Shown piece by piece: positions 17,650-27,498 of a stretch of 64,000 bases of DNA; the stretch's first letter is position 1; the number at the start of each line of letters is the position of its first letter. The stretch comes from CAWJMN01 sp963844055. GTDB taxonomy: Bacteria; Planctomycetota; Planctomycetia; Pirellulales; Pirellulaceae. The stretch lies in the NCBI GenBank assembly GCA_963844055.1, contig CAWJMN010000001.1, forward strand, positions 3,978,235-4,042,234. The letters run 5' to 3'. Under the pieces are notes generated by a model, which was not told the DNA's origin, ran no database searches, and saw nothing but the letters and a program-made list of their open reading frames with translations. The position numbers and the translations under genes are program-made.

Positions 17650-18258
17650 ATGGCAGACCAAGAAAAGATCAGCCAAGACCAAATTGAAGAACTGCTTCGC
17701 CAGGCGCAAGCAGCAGCTGGAGTTGCGCCTGCTGCACCCTCTGCAGCTGCCCCTTCGGCAGCGAGCGGTGGTGCTCCTGTTGCGACGATGGCCCCGCCAC
17801 CCGCGACCGCTGCTTCCGCACAAGGGGCCAAGCCGAGTTCCGCCACCGGTTTTCAGGCCGGACCCTCTTCGGTGGGCGATGATATTAGCTACCTGCTACA
17901 GCAGGCAGAACAAGCGATCGCATCTGTCGATGACCCGATTGATAATGCGATTGCCGGAATCAGCACATTCTCGTTCCGAGACTTTGGCGGCGCACCCGCC
18001 TCTCACGAGAAGGCGTCGCTGGAACTGCTGCAAGACGTCGACCTGGACCTGCGAATTGAGCTGGGCCGAACGGAAATGTATCTGGAAGACATCTTGAAGT
18101 TGAAGCGTGGCTCTGTCGTTTCGCTCGACAAGCTGGCAGGAGACCCGGTTGATATCTATGCCAATGGACGGCTGATCGCTCGGGGCGAAGTGCTGGTTCT
18201 TAACGACAACTTTTGTGTACGTGTCGCCGAACTTTTAACGGGAGATGACGCTGCTTAA
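17650..18258 (+). CDS. fliN: Flagellar motor switch protein FliN with FliM-like N-terminal motif
   Basis: 202 residues, longer than the ~100-140 of plain FliN. The C-terminal SpoA/FliN domain (about 118-200) is complete: [22 protein letters not shown], then [20 protein letters not shown] and [10 protein letters not shown]. The N-terminus contains [13 protein letters not shown] (7-19), very like the SQxEIDALL peptide with which FliM captures phosphorylated CheY. An Ala/Pro-rich linker joins the two. No fliM is present, so this protein may take part in CheY reading itself, as FliY does in Gram-positives (inference). Confidence 0.92.
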   Translation: MADQEKISQDQIEELLRQAQAAAGVAPAAPSAAAPSAASGGAPVATMAPPPATAASAQGAKPSSATGFQAGPSSVGDDISYLLQQAEQAIASVDDPIDNAIAGISTFSFRDFGGAPASHEKASLELLQDVDLDLRIELGRTEMYLEDILKLKRGSVVSLDKLAGDPVDIYANGRLIARGEVLVLNDNFCVRVAELLTGDDAA

Positions 18259-18389
18259 TGCGCTTGAAGGAGGCGAGATGTCGCATCGTTTTTGCGTCGT
18301 AGTGAGCAAAACGATCGGCCTAGAAGATCTCACCCTCTTTATCGCCGCATGACCCGCTGAACCTTAATTTTTGTTGAAGAAAAGCAAGG

Positions 18390-19346
18390 ATGCTTTTGTC
18401 AAGAAACCCTCTACCACTGATGCTTGCACTTGGCCTTGGGGCTTTGTCCTTCGCAGCGAATGCGCAGGAGAACGGCGATGCACGGACCGGAGGAGTTTAC
18501 GGACGGCACAAGACGATGGCTACCGAGCCGTCGAACTATACGACGCGGCGCAGCCCTGGCATTGGCAACACGACTCGCGTGGCCGCTGAGGACGAGCGAA
18601 GCAACAGCAGCGTAGTTGCATCGCCTGCTAAGCCGAACGTCAAGAACTTCCCGAAGTCGCCGCGGCCTAGTATCCTGGCGCAGCCACACTTTTTGGAAAC
18701 GCCGGCGGAACGCAATTCCTCGATGGAAATTGTTGCGGATGAACGGCCAGCACCGCGCAGCAAAACATCTAAGCGAGACGCGAAGTCTGCAGAACCGTAT
18801 CCGGTTTCGACGGCCTCGGCAGAATCGCCCTTACGTTCGGAGACGAATGCGAATCGCAAGCCGGGACTACGCCTTGCAGCACCTGCTTCACCTGCGACTC
18901 GGACCGCCAAGGGATCTGGGGCAACAGCAACCGGCAGCACCATCACTACAACGATGGCGAGCTTGGGAATTGTGCTGGGAGCGTTTTTGGCGGTGGCATG
19001 GGTATGTCGCAAGCTGTCGCCTACTTCGGCAGGACCACTTCCCAAAGAGGTTTTGGAGCTACTTGGGCGGACGTCGTTGGGAGGACGCCAGCAGTTGCAG
19101 CTGATTCGGCTGGGGAACAAATTGGTGCTGGTAGCGGTTAGTGTTTCGGGAGTTGAAACGATCAGCGAAGTGGATGACCCCGTCGAAGTGGAGCGGATGC
19201 TTCAGCTTTGCCGACGTGAACAACCAGGCAGCGTTAGCGGTACTTTTTTGGACTTGGTTTCGCAGCTCGAGAAGGCTCCGGTACTGGCTGGTTTTGTCGA
19301 TCGCGGAAAAGTGAACAAGGCCTTGCCCGAAGGAGGCCGCAAATGA
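18390..19346 (+). CDS. fliO: Flagellar biosynthetic protein FliO
   Basis: 318 residues. A signal peptide (to about ANA-QE, residue 25) precedes a long Ser/Ala/Pro/Lys-rich periplasmic stretch. One TM helix lies at about 188-210 ([21 protein letters not shown]). The cytoplasmic FliO domain follows: [35 protein letters not shown]. FliO is a chaperone-like factor for FliP ring assembly. The stop overlaps the fliP start by 4 nt. The extended periplasmic part is unusual in length but not in position. Confidence 0.87.
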   Translation: MLLSRNPLPLMLALGLGALSFAANAQENGDARTGGVYGRHKTMATEPSNYTTRRSPGIGNTTRVAAEDERSNSSVVASPAKPNVKNFPKSPRPSILAQPHFLETPAERNSSMEIVADERPAPRSKTSKRDAKSAEPYPVSTASAESPLRSETNANRKPGLRLAAPASPATRTAKGSGATATGSTITTTMASLGIVLGAFLAVAWVCRKLSPTSAGPLPKEVLELLGRTSLGGRQQLQLIRLGNKLVLVAVSVSGVETISEVDDPVEVERMLQLCRREQPGSVSGTFLDLVSQLEKAPVLAGFVDRGKVNKALPEGGRK

Positions 19347-20275
19347 CCAATCGTATCTGTCTTACGTCTTTTGAACGCAAATCCAATCCAACGTGCGCCG
19401 CATGTGCCTTGCAAGTGGTGCGAGCATGGCTGCTGTGGATCAGTGTTGCGAGCTGTTTTCTGCTGAGTACAACGAACACGGCATTTGCGCAAGTTTCTTC
19501 GCCGCGATCTCTGAGCGGCGAAGTGCCAGCAGCACCTAGCCCCCCTACACCGCCTGATGCGGTGAAGGATTTGCTGACGAATGGGCCGGAGACATGGGTG
19601 AGCCCCCAACGGCTTAGTTCCTCGCTGCAGGTGATGCTGCTGTTGACGGTGCTTAGCCTAGCGCCGGCCATCTTGCTAATGACGACGAGCTTTGTGCGGA
19701 TCATCGTTGTACTTGGCCTTTTGCGACAGGCGCTTGGTACGCAGCAATTGCCGCCAAGTCAGGTAATGACCGCTTTGGCGATGTTCATGACGATCCTGGT
19801 GATGACGCCAACCTGGCGGGCAGTCTATGACGAGAGCATTGGACCTTATACCAATGGAAAGATTACGAACGTTGAAGATGCCTTCAACGCAGGGGTCTTG
19901 CCGCTGAAGCGGTTCATGAGCCGGCAAATTGAAATGGCCAACAATAGCCAAGATGTATGGCTGTTTTACGGCTATTTGCCGGAGGGACAGCGGTCGGCAG
20001 AACTTCCCGAGACGTACGATGAAGTTCCGCTACAAGCGATTTTACCGGCGTTCATGCTCAGCGAACTGAAGGTCGCCTTTTTGATTGGGTTTCAGATCTA
20101 TTTGCCGTTTTTGATTTTGGACATTGTTGTTTCTAGCGTGACGATCTCGATGGGCATGATGATGCTGCCGCCTGTCATGATCTCTTTGCCGCTCAAACTT
20201 TTGCTGTTTGTGCTGGTGGATGGCTGGAACCTGATTGTACGCATGCTGCTGGAAAGTTTTGGGCCACCGATATAG
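19343..20275 (+). CDS. fliP: Flagellar export gate protein FliP
   Basis: 310 residues. An N-terminal signal sequence ([23 protein letters not shown]) and a ~40-residue spacer precede the FliP core. Core motifs are [38 protein letters not shown], the long periplasmic segment to [15 protein letters not shown], and [34 protein letters not shown]. It forms the pentameric export pore with FliQ and FliR, encoded next. Clear family match. Confidence 0.96.
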   Translation: MTNRICLTSFERKSNPTCAACALQVVRAWLLWISVASCFLLSTTNTAFAQVSSPRSLSGEVPAAPSPPTPPDAVKDLLTNGPETWVSPQRLSSSLQVMLLLTVLSLAPAILLMTTSFVRIIVVLGLLRQALGTQQLPPSQVMTALAMFMTILVMTPTWRAVYDESIGPYTNGKITNVEDAFNAGVLPLKRFMSRQIEMANNSQDVWLFYGYLPEGQRSAELPETYDEVPLQAILPAFMLSELKVAFLIGFQIYLPFLILDIVVSSVTISMGMMMLPPVMISLPLKLLLFVLVDGWNLIVRMLLESFGPPI

Positions 20276-20334
20276 CCACGCCCTTTGGCAAGCGGTTTAA
20301 GGTTCCCCCTAGCAGTTAAGAAGGACTCGATGCC

Positions 20335-20610
20335 ATGTCAACCGATGAAGCAGTACAACTTGCCCAGCAAGCTATTTTGATGTCTTTGCTAATTGGGGCA
20401 CCGATCTTGGTCGTCGGAATGCTGATTGGGCTTTTGATTGGCTTGGCCCAAGCACTTACGCAGGTGCAAGATCAGACGGTTGCTTTCGTACCGAAGATCA
20501 TTGCGATGGTAGTGGCACTGTTTTTGGCTTTGCCATGGATGACCCAGAAGTTGGTGGAGTATTCCGAAGTGCTGATTGCCGGAATTCCGAAATCCATTGC
20601 GGGTGGATAA
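20335..20610 (+). CDS. fliQ: Flagellar export gate protein FliQ
   Basis: 91 residues with two TM helices (about 16-38 and 53-71) and the family motifs GLLIGLAQALTQVQDQTVAFVPKI and FLALPWM. Four FliQ copies surround the FliP pore. Position between fliP and fliR is standard. AGAAGGA at about 20320-20326 is a plausible ribosome site. Confidence 0.95.
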   Translation: MSTDEAVQLAQQAILMSLLIGAPILVVGMLIGLLIGLAQALTQVQDQTVAFVPKIIAMVVALFLALPWMTQKLVEYSEVLIAGIPKSIAGG

Positions 20611-20647
20611 GCTCGCCCGGGATGGATGCGAATAGGATGCAGTGCTC

Positions 20648-21433
20648 ATGCCTTGGCTCTTGGCGTTATTCTTCAATCAGTTTTTGGTCTTCCTGCTGGT
20701 ACTAACCCGCATTGGATCGCTGTTTATGGCGATGCCGTTTGTGGGATCTAACAGCGTTCCGATGCAAGTGCGCGTGTTCCTGGCGGTTGGGGTGAGTCTA
20801 TTAATCACGCCACTGCAGTCGCATGTGGTTGTAGCGGACCCCGGAAACCTCGTGAACCTTACGGTTATGCTGGGGCGAGAAGCGGTACTTGGCCTGGCGC
20901 TAGGGCTCGCAATCATGATTTTGCTGAGCGGAATGCAGCTGGCGGGCCAAGTGATGAGCCAGATGAGCGGAATGTCGCTGGCAGAAGTCACCGATCCTAC
21001 GTTTGATACCACCGTGCCGATCTTTTCGCACCTGCTGGAACTTCTGGCACTGGCGGCATTTTTCTCCATCGGTGGACATCGGCAGCTTATTTCGGCCCTG
21101 CTGGGGTCGTTTGAGTGGATGCCTGCCGGAAGCGGAACGCTTCCTGACAATCTTGTGGCGGCGTTGGCGGAAGTCACGAGTCGCAGTTTTGAACTGGGCA
21201 TTCGTGCGAGCAGTCCGGTGATGGTATCGCTGCTGCTGGCGATTTTGGTCGTTGCGCTGATTAGCCGTACGTTGCCGCAGCTCAATGCGATGGCGATTGG
21301 CATGAACTTCAATGCGATTATTGTTTTGGCGGTGATGGCCTTTTGCATGGGCTTTGCGACCTGGATTTTTCAGGATGAAACCGCACGCGTGATGGATGTT
21401 GTCAGTCAGACCTTTTTGCCGGCGGAGAGCTAA
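20648..21433 (+). CDS. fliR: Flagellar export gate protein FliR
   Basis: About 261 residues, mostly hydrophobic with six or more TM helices. FliR motifs: VFLLVLTRIGSLFMAMPFVG, VRVFLAVGVSLLITP, GREAVLGLALGLAIMILLSGMQLAGQVMSQMSG. An in-frame GTG at 20642 is an alternative start closer to the AGGA at 20634-20637. FliR is the single-copy subunit closing the FliP-FliQ helix. flhB begins 3 nt after its stop. Confidence 0.94.
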   Translation: MPWLLALFFNQFLVFLLVLTRIGSLFMAMPFVGSNSVPMQVRVFLAVGVSLLITPLQSHVVVADPGNLVNLTVMLGREAVLGLALGLAIMILLSGMQLAGQVMSQMSGMSLAEVTDPTFDTTVPIFSHLLELLALAAFFSIGGHRQLISALLGSFEWMPAGSGTLPDNLVAALAEVTSRSFELGIRASSPVMVSLLLAILVVALISRTLPQLNAMAIGMNFNAIIVLAVMAFCMGFATWIFQDETARVMDVVSQTFLPAES

Positions 21434-21436
21434 TCC

Positions 21437-22519
21437 ATGGCCGATGAAGGTCAAGATAAAACACACGAAGCCACCCCGTATCGGCGTCAAAAGGCGATCG
21501 AAGAGGGACAGGTTGCCAAAAGCCAGGACTTAACCTCAGCGACGTTGCTTTTGGTTGCGCTAACTGCCATGTGGTATATGGGGGGACCGCTTACGGAGAG
21601 CTTGGGCCGCGTGACTCGCGAGCATCTTGCGGGGCATGCTTGGATCAAGATTCAAGATATTGCTGTCACGAACCACCTGGTTACCGTCGCCTGGGAAGTG
21701 GGGCGGTACTTGCTGCCGATCTTGGGACTGATTGCGTTGGCGGGAGCCAGTGTGCATGTGGCGCAGAGCGGACTGCTGTTCTTGCCTGAGAAACTAGGGA
21801 TGGACATCAATCGCATCAATCCCATGCAGAACTCGGGGCGGATTTTTGCGGTCTCGAACGTTATTCAGCTGCTGTTTGGCCTGATGAAGATTGGGCTGAT
21901 CCTGATTGTGGCAGCTTGGAGCTTGTGGGGCGAAAAAGAAAAGATGATGGCGCTGGCGGAAATCAGCGTACCGGAGATCGCGGCGTATCTGTTTAGCTCT
22001 ACGTTTTGGATCTGCCTGAAGATCGCGGTTTCGCTACTGATCTTGGCGGTCTTGGACTATGGCTATCAGTACTGGAAGCATGAGCAGGACTTGCGAATGA
22101 GCACACATGAAATGCGTGAGGAATTGAAGAACCAACAGGGTGATCCGCAATTGATTGCCAGGCGAAAGGCGGTTCAGCGTCAGTTGATTATGAATCGCCT
22201 ATCGAGCTTGGTACCCAAGGCCGATGTGGTGGTGACCAATCCGACCGAACTCGCCATTGCCCTTTCGTATGATCCCGAGAAGATGGCCGCCCCCATTGTG
22301 ATTGCCAAGGGAGCAGGCGTACTCGCCCAGCGGATTCGCCGTTTGGCCCTGGAGAATGGCGTGCCTGTTGTAGAACGCAAGGCATTGGCACAAGCCCTGT
22401 ACGCGAATGTGGATGTAAACCGCCCCGTACCTAATGAGCAATACGCAGCGGTGGCGGAAGTTGTCCGCTATGTGTATCAGCTGAAGGGGAAGAAGCTGCC
22501 AGGGCTTCAAGCCGCGTAG
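21437..22519 (+). CDS. flhB: Flagellar export switch protein FlhB
   Basis: 360 residues. The N-terminal signature DKTHEATPYRRQKAIEEGQVAKSQDL precedes four TM helices. The cytoplasmic domain carries the autocleavage motif NPTE (residues 268-271; many relatives have NPTH) in VVVTNPTELAIALSYDPEKMAAP. Cleavage after Asn lets FlhB switch from rod/hook to filament export on the FliK signal. Last gene of the flagellar run; its tail overlaps the convergent sulfotransferase gene by 13 bp. Confidence 0.96.
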   Translation: MADEGQDKTHEATPYRRQKAIEEGQVAKSQDLTSATLLLVALTAMWYMGGPLTESLGRVTREHLAGHAWIKIQDIAVTNHLVTVAWEVGRYLLPILGLIALAGASVHVAQSGLLFLPEKLGMDINRINPMQNSGRIFAVSNVIQLLFGLMKIGLILIVAAWSLWGEKEKMMALAEISVPEIAAYLFSSTFWICLKIAVSLLILAVLDYGYQYWKHEQDLRMSTHEMREELKNQQGDPQLIARRKAVQRQLIMNRLSSLVPKADVVVTNPTELAIALSYDPEKMAAPIVIAKGAGVLAQRIRRLALENGVPVVERKALAQALYANVDVNRPVPNEQYAAVAEVVRYVYQLKGKKLPGLQAA

Positions 22520-23643
22520 CCAAAACGCTTGAAGTACTCGGCCCATCGTTCTTGAATGATCGCCTTGGTGGCGTCATCGAGTTCATGCTTGTTGGCCTTG
22601 TAGTCTTTTTGCTTGCCAGTGAAGACTTCTAGCTTTGGCTGGAGCTCTTCAAAGCCTTCGAGATTTAGCTGTGCGTAAGCACGGCGCACTTCTTCGATGG
22701 GGTTCTTGACGAGGTCTTCGTACCGGATCTCGCAAAGCGAGGTCGCAGGGATTTGCTTGCACTGCGAGTTGTAGCCTTCATACATATTGTTGAGGCAGCG
22801 GAAAACATAGTCTTCTACGCCCTTGTGCTTAGGCCAGTGAAGCGATTGGACTTCGTCTAATGACTTCCAGAGACGTACCGTCGAAGAAAACAATTGGTAG
22901 GGATTGCGCGAGATGTGAATGAACTTGGCGCCGGGGTACATCTTGCTGAGGATTTCGAGTCGGCCAGTGTGTGGGGGTGACTTCAGCAGGAGTTGCTTGC
23001 TGGTACGGAAGGTGATCATCTGAATGAAATGGGAAAGAGCTTTTTCAAAGTCTGCCCGTTCTTCAGGAGAGGCCTTCTCCATGTTGAAGAGTTGTTCGTA
23101 GGGAGGCGGATCATTGCAAAACGCCATTCGCAGGTAAGGAGTCTTTGCGCCGAGGGTTAAGAGGGCAAACTCATCCTCTTGCGGACGATCCCAGCCCATT
23201 GTCATGTCATCCATCGGACGCTGTTTCGGCATCAAGAAGCCGCAGTACTTGCCAATTAGCCATTCCGTTAAGAGGAAATGGTGCGGAGCAAAACATTGAT
23301 AGGTATTGGGCGTAACGAACCGATCATCCTGGGCAAGTAGTTCGTGCAGATAGGTGGTGCCGCTGCGCCAGTGCCCCAAGATGAAGACGGGAGGGTGCGT
23401 GATCTTGGCTTGGGCGATCTGCTTGCCGTAGATCAGGGACTGCATGGTGCCGAGAATGGAGTTCGTCGGCGTGATGAGGCTGATCAGAAAGGCCATCGGC
23501 CAACGGATGGGGTGAACCCGAAATTGATGCGCAGCGCAAAGCTTCATCCAGTCGCCAAACCGCATTCCATGCCAGAACCGAGGGCTCCACCAAGGATAGT
23601 TGTTGAGCTTCTTTTCTTTGCGAGGTGCTGGGACGTTTGACAT
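22507..23643 (-). CDS. PAPS-dependent sulfotransferase
   Basis: 378 residues from the ATG at 23643 (MSNVPAPRKEKKLNNYPWW); a longer in-frame extension upstream reads like non-coding sequence. The 5'-phosphosulfate loop is FILGHWRSGTTYLHEL (87-102). The 3'-phosphate motif is AKFIHISRNPYQLFSSTVRLW, and LCEIRYEDLVKNP matches the third conserved block. It matches the Sulfotransfer_3-type family abundant in planctomycetes, which transfer sulfate from PAPS to carbohydrate or other acceptors. The acceptor here is unknown. Convergent with flhB. Confidence 0.9.
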   Translation of the reverse strand: MSNVPAPRKEKKLNNYPWWSPRFWHGMRFGDWMKLCAAHQFRVHPIRWPMAFLISLITPTNSILGTMQSLIYGKQIAQAKITHPPVFILGHWRSGTTYLHELLAQDDRFVTPNTYQCFAPHHFLLTEWLIGKYCGFLMPKQRPMDDMTMGWDRPQEDEFALLTLGAKTPYLRMAFCNDPPPYEQLFNMEKASPEERADFEKALSHFIQMITFRTSKQLLLKSPPHTGRLEILSKMYPGAKFIHISRNPYQLFSSTVRLWKSLDEVQSLHWPKHKGVEDYVFRCLNNMYEGYNSQCKQIPATSLCEIRYEDLVKNPIEEVRRAYAQLNLEGFEELQPKLEVFTGKQKDYKANKHELDDATKAIIQERWAEYFKRFGYAA

Positions 23644-24010
23644 GGCGGCAAAACCTAAGAAGAGGGAAAAGCAGACGGGGCTAGGGCTGCCGTTGGTTGC
23701 GGGATTCAAACCGGTGCAAAAATGTAGCGATCCGAGAGTATCATCTATCTTAAAATCGGATGGCTGCTTTGAAGTGCCACATGGTAATCCAATTTTCATT
23801 TTCTCTTGACAAAGAATAACACCCAAGGCCCCCAATTTGACGCGATGCTATCGAATTTTCGGGGCAAATTCAGGATTCCAGATTTCAACTCACAGTTTAG
23901 AAAAAATGGGTCGACTGCGAAAGTTGCCTGCGAGCGGTCCAAGGCATTGCAACGAGCAGAAAGCGGGCTATTTTTGAGACTTACTTGGTTCCACCCCTTC
24001 GAGGTTATCC
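23644..24010. other. Intergenic region between divergent sulfotransferase and comB
   Basis: Gene-free stretch holding the leaders of both divergent genes. A TTGACA lies at 23806-23811, but no convincing -10 box follows at the right distance. No repeat, RNA or conserved ORF recognised. Confidence 0.4.
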
Positions 24011-24759
24011 GTGTCTAAATCGACGATTTCGGTTCACTTGTTGCCGTGCCTAGTAGAGCCTGAAGCATTGGCTGGCAAGGCTGTGGTAGTGATTGATGTG
24101 CTGCGGGCGACGACGACAATCGTGCATGCGCTGGGGGCAGGAGCGACGGCGGTTGTCCCTTGCCTTGAAATTGCAGAAGCCCGGCAGAAGCAAAGCGAAG
24201 CCGGTGGCGGCCTGCTGGGGGGCGAGCGTGGCGGGGTAAGGATTGAAGGCTTTGATTTGGGAAACTCCCCCACGGAGTACACACCGACCCGCGTTGGGGG
24301 CAAGACGATTTTTTTCACTACCACCAATGGGACGAAGGCGATGCTACGCTGCCGTTTGGCCAGCAAGGTGTGGATGGGGTCGTTTGTGAACCTTTCGGCA
24401 GTTTGCCATGAGCTGGCTGTAGCGAAACGCAGATCGACATCGTCTGTGCGGGGACGGACGGCCAAGTGACACGCGAAGATGTGCTGGTGGCGGGGGCGAT
24501 TGTGGACGAACTGAGCCGCCTAGCCCCTTCAGCGGGCTGGGTGCTTAATGATCAGGCGGACATCGCGGCGGATGCGTGGCGGTTACTGGTGCGAAATTTA
24601 GCGGAGCGTGGGCCCCTGTCGCAAGCGATGCGGGAAAGCCGCGGCGGGCGCAACTTGATTGAGCTGGGACAGCAAGATGACATTGATATAGCTGCCCAGA
24701 TAGACAAGTTTACCATCGCGCCCCAGCTGGATCTGAAACGGTGGCGAATTGAGGCCTAA
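24011..24759 (+). CDS. comB: 2-phosphosulfolactate phosphatase (ComB family), frame broken once
   Basis: The GTG at 24011 is preceded by GAGG. The first frame gives the ComB N-terminus: VVVIDVLRATTTIVHALGAGA, GFDLGNSPTEYTP, then GGKTIFFTTTNGTKAM, with the active-site Asp/Arg. It runs out of frame after CHELA. The ComB C-terminus (QIDIVCAGTDGQVTREDVLVAGAIV to the TAA at 24759) continues in another frame. Dropping two bases inside GCTGTAGC (24416-24423) restores GCTAGC and a 248-residue protein reading HELASETQIDIVCAGTD. The family removes phosphate in coenzyme M or sulfolactate pathways; its bacterial role is often unclear. Confidence 0.85.
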
Positions 24760-24921
24760 GTGGCTATTTTGCGGGCGTTTTCTTCTTTCTCCTGGCATGG
24801 ACCGGGCGAGGCCTGGCGGAGTAAAATGCTGGGTTTAGTTGGCGGCGAAAGCTTGGCCCGCCAACGATGTCAGCATGCGATACGATTTTTCGGTACCCTC
24901 CTTTTTGAGATTTGAACTGTC

Positions 24922-26529
24922 ATGGAAATGGACAAACTGGTTTCGCTCTGTAAGCGGCGTGGCTTCTTGTTTCAGTCGAGCGAAATCTATGGCGGGCTCA
25001 ATGGCTTTTGGGACTACGGCCCTTTGGGAGTGGAACTGAAGCGGAACGTCAAAGAGGCGTGGTGGCGCGACATGGTAAGCGGCCACGATGACCTTAGTGC
25101 GCCCGAGGGTGCGCCAGAAGCGTATGAGATGGTGGGGCTGGATTGCACGATCATCATGCATCCTCAGGTTTGGAAGTGCAGCGGTCACTACGACCTGTTC
25201 CATGACTTCATGGTGGACTGCAAAGAATCGAAGAAGCGATATCGGTACGATCAAGTGCGGGGCAGGTACTGCACCTATCGGGACGAGAAGATCTTTGTTG
25301 CGACCGCTGTTGAAGTGGAGAAAGAAGTTGAAGATACACAGTCACGAGCGCTGAAGTACTTCAAGCTGCGGAACAAAGATGCGGACGAAGTGACCTGGGA
25401 GGAATTTGCCTCCCTGCCTACTTTGGGAACGGACTTTTCTCGCGTGCTAGGTCCCGACGCCAAGACGCTGGGGACGCTGACCGATCCGCGTGAATTCAAC
25501 CTGATGTTCAAAACCTATATCGGTGCCCTTTCTGGTGAAGAAGGGATGGCATTCTTGCGGCCAGAAACGGCGCAAGGGATCTTTGTGAACTTTAAGAATG
25601 TACTGGATAGCACGCGGGTCTCGGTTCCCTTTGGTGTGGCCCAAGTGGGGAAGAGCTTTCGTAATGAGATCACGCCGCGCAACTTTACGTTCCGCTCGCG
25701 CGAGTTTGAGCAGATGGAAATTGAGTTCTTCTGCCATCCCGATTCGTCGCAGCAGTGGTATCGTTATTGGCGCGATCGCCGTCTGCAATGGTACAAGAAC
25801 TTGGGACTTTCCAGCGAACGGTTGCTGCTGCGTGAGCATCATACGGATGAGCTAAGCCACTATTCGACCGGCACGGCTGATATCGAATACGCGTTCCCCT
25901 TCTTGCCTGCAGGTGAGTTTGGTGAGCTAGAAGGTGTGGCCCACCGTGGAGACTTTGATCTGCGCAGCCACATGGAAGGGAAGCTCGATCCGAACACGCG
26001 TCCGCTGCAAGTGGAACTGGGTGCCGATGGAAAGCCGAAGCATCGTGGCAGCGGCAAGGACTTGACCTATCGGAACGAACTGACGAATGAACGGTTCACG
26101 CCGCATGTGATCGAGCCTTCCTCAGGTGCTGACCGGGCAACACTGGCCTTCTTGTGCGAAGCATATCATGAAGATGAAGCGCCGGATGAGAATGGCAAGA
26201 TGCAAACCCGCGTGGTGATGCGTTTCCATCCACGGATTGCGCCGATCAAGGCGGCCGTGTTCCCCCTGGTGAAGAAGGATGGCATGCCGGAGATCGCACA
26301 GCAGATCTATCGGACGCTGAAGAAGCAGTGGAATGTGTTCTATGATGAGAAGGGAGCGGTCGGTCGCCGCTACCGCCGTCAGGATGAAGCGGGAACTCCG
26401 TTTTGCATCACGGTTGATAGCCAAACGCTCGTGGATCAAACGGTGACGATCCGTGATCGTGACAGCCTGAAGCAGTGGCGTGTAGCGATTGCGGACTTGG
26501 TTTCGCAACTGGCGGAAAAGCTGCAATGA
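24922..26529 (+). CDS. glyS: Glycyl-tRNA synthetase (dimeric, GRS1 type)
   Basis: 535 residues. The N-terminus (MDKLVSLCKRRGFLFQSSEIYGGLNGFWDYGPLG) is diagnostic of the homodimeric class II enzyme. Motif-type segments FLRPETAQGIFVNFKNVL and GKSFRNEITPRNFTFRSREFEQMEIEFF follow, then YSTGTADIEYAFPF. The anticodon-binding domain comes last (RIAPIKAAVFPLVKKDG, GTPFCITVD). It charges tRNA-Gly with glycine. The ORF is intact; the stop overlaps the next gene's ATG (ATGA), so the two are co-translated. Confidence 0.96.
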   Translation: MEMDKLVSLCKRRGFLFQSSEIYGGLNGFWDYGPLGVELKRNVKEAWWRDMVSGHDDLSAPEGAPEAYEMVGLDCTIIMHPQVWKCSGHYDLFHDFMVDCKESKKRYRYDQVRGRYCTYRDEKIFVATAVEVEKEVEDTQSRALKYFKLRNKDADEVTWEEFASLPTLGTDFSRVLGPDAKTLGTLTDPREFNLMFKTYIGALSGEEGMAFLRPETAQGIFVNFKNVLDSTRVSVPFGVAQVGKSFRNEITPRNFTFRSREFEQMEIEFFCHPDSSQQWYRYWRDRRLQWYKNLGLSSERLLLREHHTDELSHYSTGTADIEYAFPFLPAGEFGELEGVAHRGDFDLRSHMEGKLDPNTRPLQVELGADGKPKHRGSGKDLTYRNELTNERFTPHVIEPSSGADRATLAFLCEAYHEDEAPDENGKMQTRVVMRFHPRIAPIKAAVFPLVKKDGMPEIAQQIYRTLKKQWNVFYDEKGAVGRRYRRQDEAGTPFCITVDSQTLVDQTVTIRDRDSLKQWRVAIADLVSQLAEKLQ

Positions 26530-27344
26530 TTCCGACGATCAGCCAAATCTGCTGCCTCAATAGTCCCTTCGAAAAGGATATTGAGGACTTTGCGGCCGGA
26601 CATTGCCATAGCGTAGAGATCTGGCTGACGAAGCTGGAGACGTACTTGCAAACACACTCGGTAGAGCAAGTACGTGACCTGCTGGCTCAGCATGAAGTGA
26701 CCGCGCCGGTGGCAAGTTTTCAGGGGGGCGTTTTGGCTTCGCAAGCGGAGCGCCGAAGCGAAGCTTGGAGCCTTTTGGAACGACGCTTAGAAATTTGCCA
26801 GCAGATGGGGATTGGCACGTTGGTCGTAGCATGCGACGTCCCGGGACCACTGGTGCAATCGACCCTGGACCGGGTACAAGCCTCGCTTGTGCAATTGGCC
26901 CAAGCGGCGGGACAGCGCGGGGTGCGAGCTGCGCTGGAGTTCCAATCCAATTCAGCGTTTGGCAATAACTTGCAAACCGCTGCAGCCCTGGTGGCTGAGG
27001 TAGGAAGCCCGCATTTGGGGATTTGTCTGGATGCGTTTCATTGGTATTGCGGGCCGAGCAAGCTGGAAGACCTGGGATATTTGAATTCCAGCAACTTGTT
27101 CCATGTCCAGCTTTGCGATTTGGCGGACACGGTCCGTGAATTGGCGACCGATAGCCAGCGGATCATGCCAGGCGAAGGGGACATTCCGGTAGCATCCCTG
27201 ATCGATGGACTGCGGCAAATTGGCTATGCCGGCCCGGTTTCCCTGGAACTGATGAACCCACAATTGTGGCAAGTTCCTGCCCGGCAACTGGGCGAAATCG
27301 GGGTTACGGCCCTGCGAAGGCTGTTAGGACAGGCCCAGATGTAA
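26526..27344 (+). CDS. Sugar phosphate isomerase/epimerase (xylose-isomerase-like TIM barrel)
   Basis: 272 residues from the ATG at 26526 coupled to glyS. AP_endonuc_2 / TIM-barrel features: SVEIWLTKLETYL, RGVRAALEFQSNSAFGNN, the metal-site strands LGICLDAFHWYCG and LFHVQLCDL, and MPGEGDIPVASLIDGLRQIGYAGPVSLELMNP. This family isomerises or epimerises sugars and is expanded in planctomycetes. The substrate cannot be told from sequence. Confidence 0.88.
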   Translation: MIPTISQICCLNSPFEKDIEDFAAGHCHSVEIWLTKLETYLQTHSVEQVRDLLAQHEVTAPVASFQGGVLASQAERRSEAWSLLERRLEICQQMGIGTLVVACDVPGPLVQSTLDRVQASLVQLAQAAGQRGVRAALEFQSNSAFGNNLQTAAALVAEVGSPHLGICLDAFHWYCGPSKLEDLGYLNSSNLFHVQLCDLADTVRELATDSQRIMPGEGDIPVASLIDGLRQIGYAGPVSLELMNPQLWQVPARQLGEIGVTALRRLLGQAQM

Positions 27345-27498
27345 GCCAGGGGCTGAGGACCTTAAAAAGGGTCCGAAGCCTCTTTTTGCCTGTGGTAATC
27401 GGAACCGAGCCCCTATTACAATCGAGGAGTGGACTCTGCCGGCGGCCGTTGGGTAGGTAGTCCGCAAGGGCACCGTGCATGGATGGAGGCTTTTCGCG

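Noticed and set aside
23806..23840. Sigma-70 promoter with TTGACA upstream of comB
   Set aside because: No -10 hexamer at acceptable spacing.
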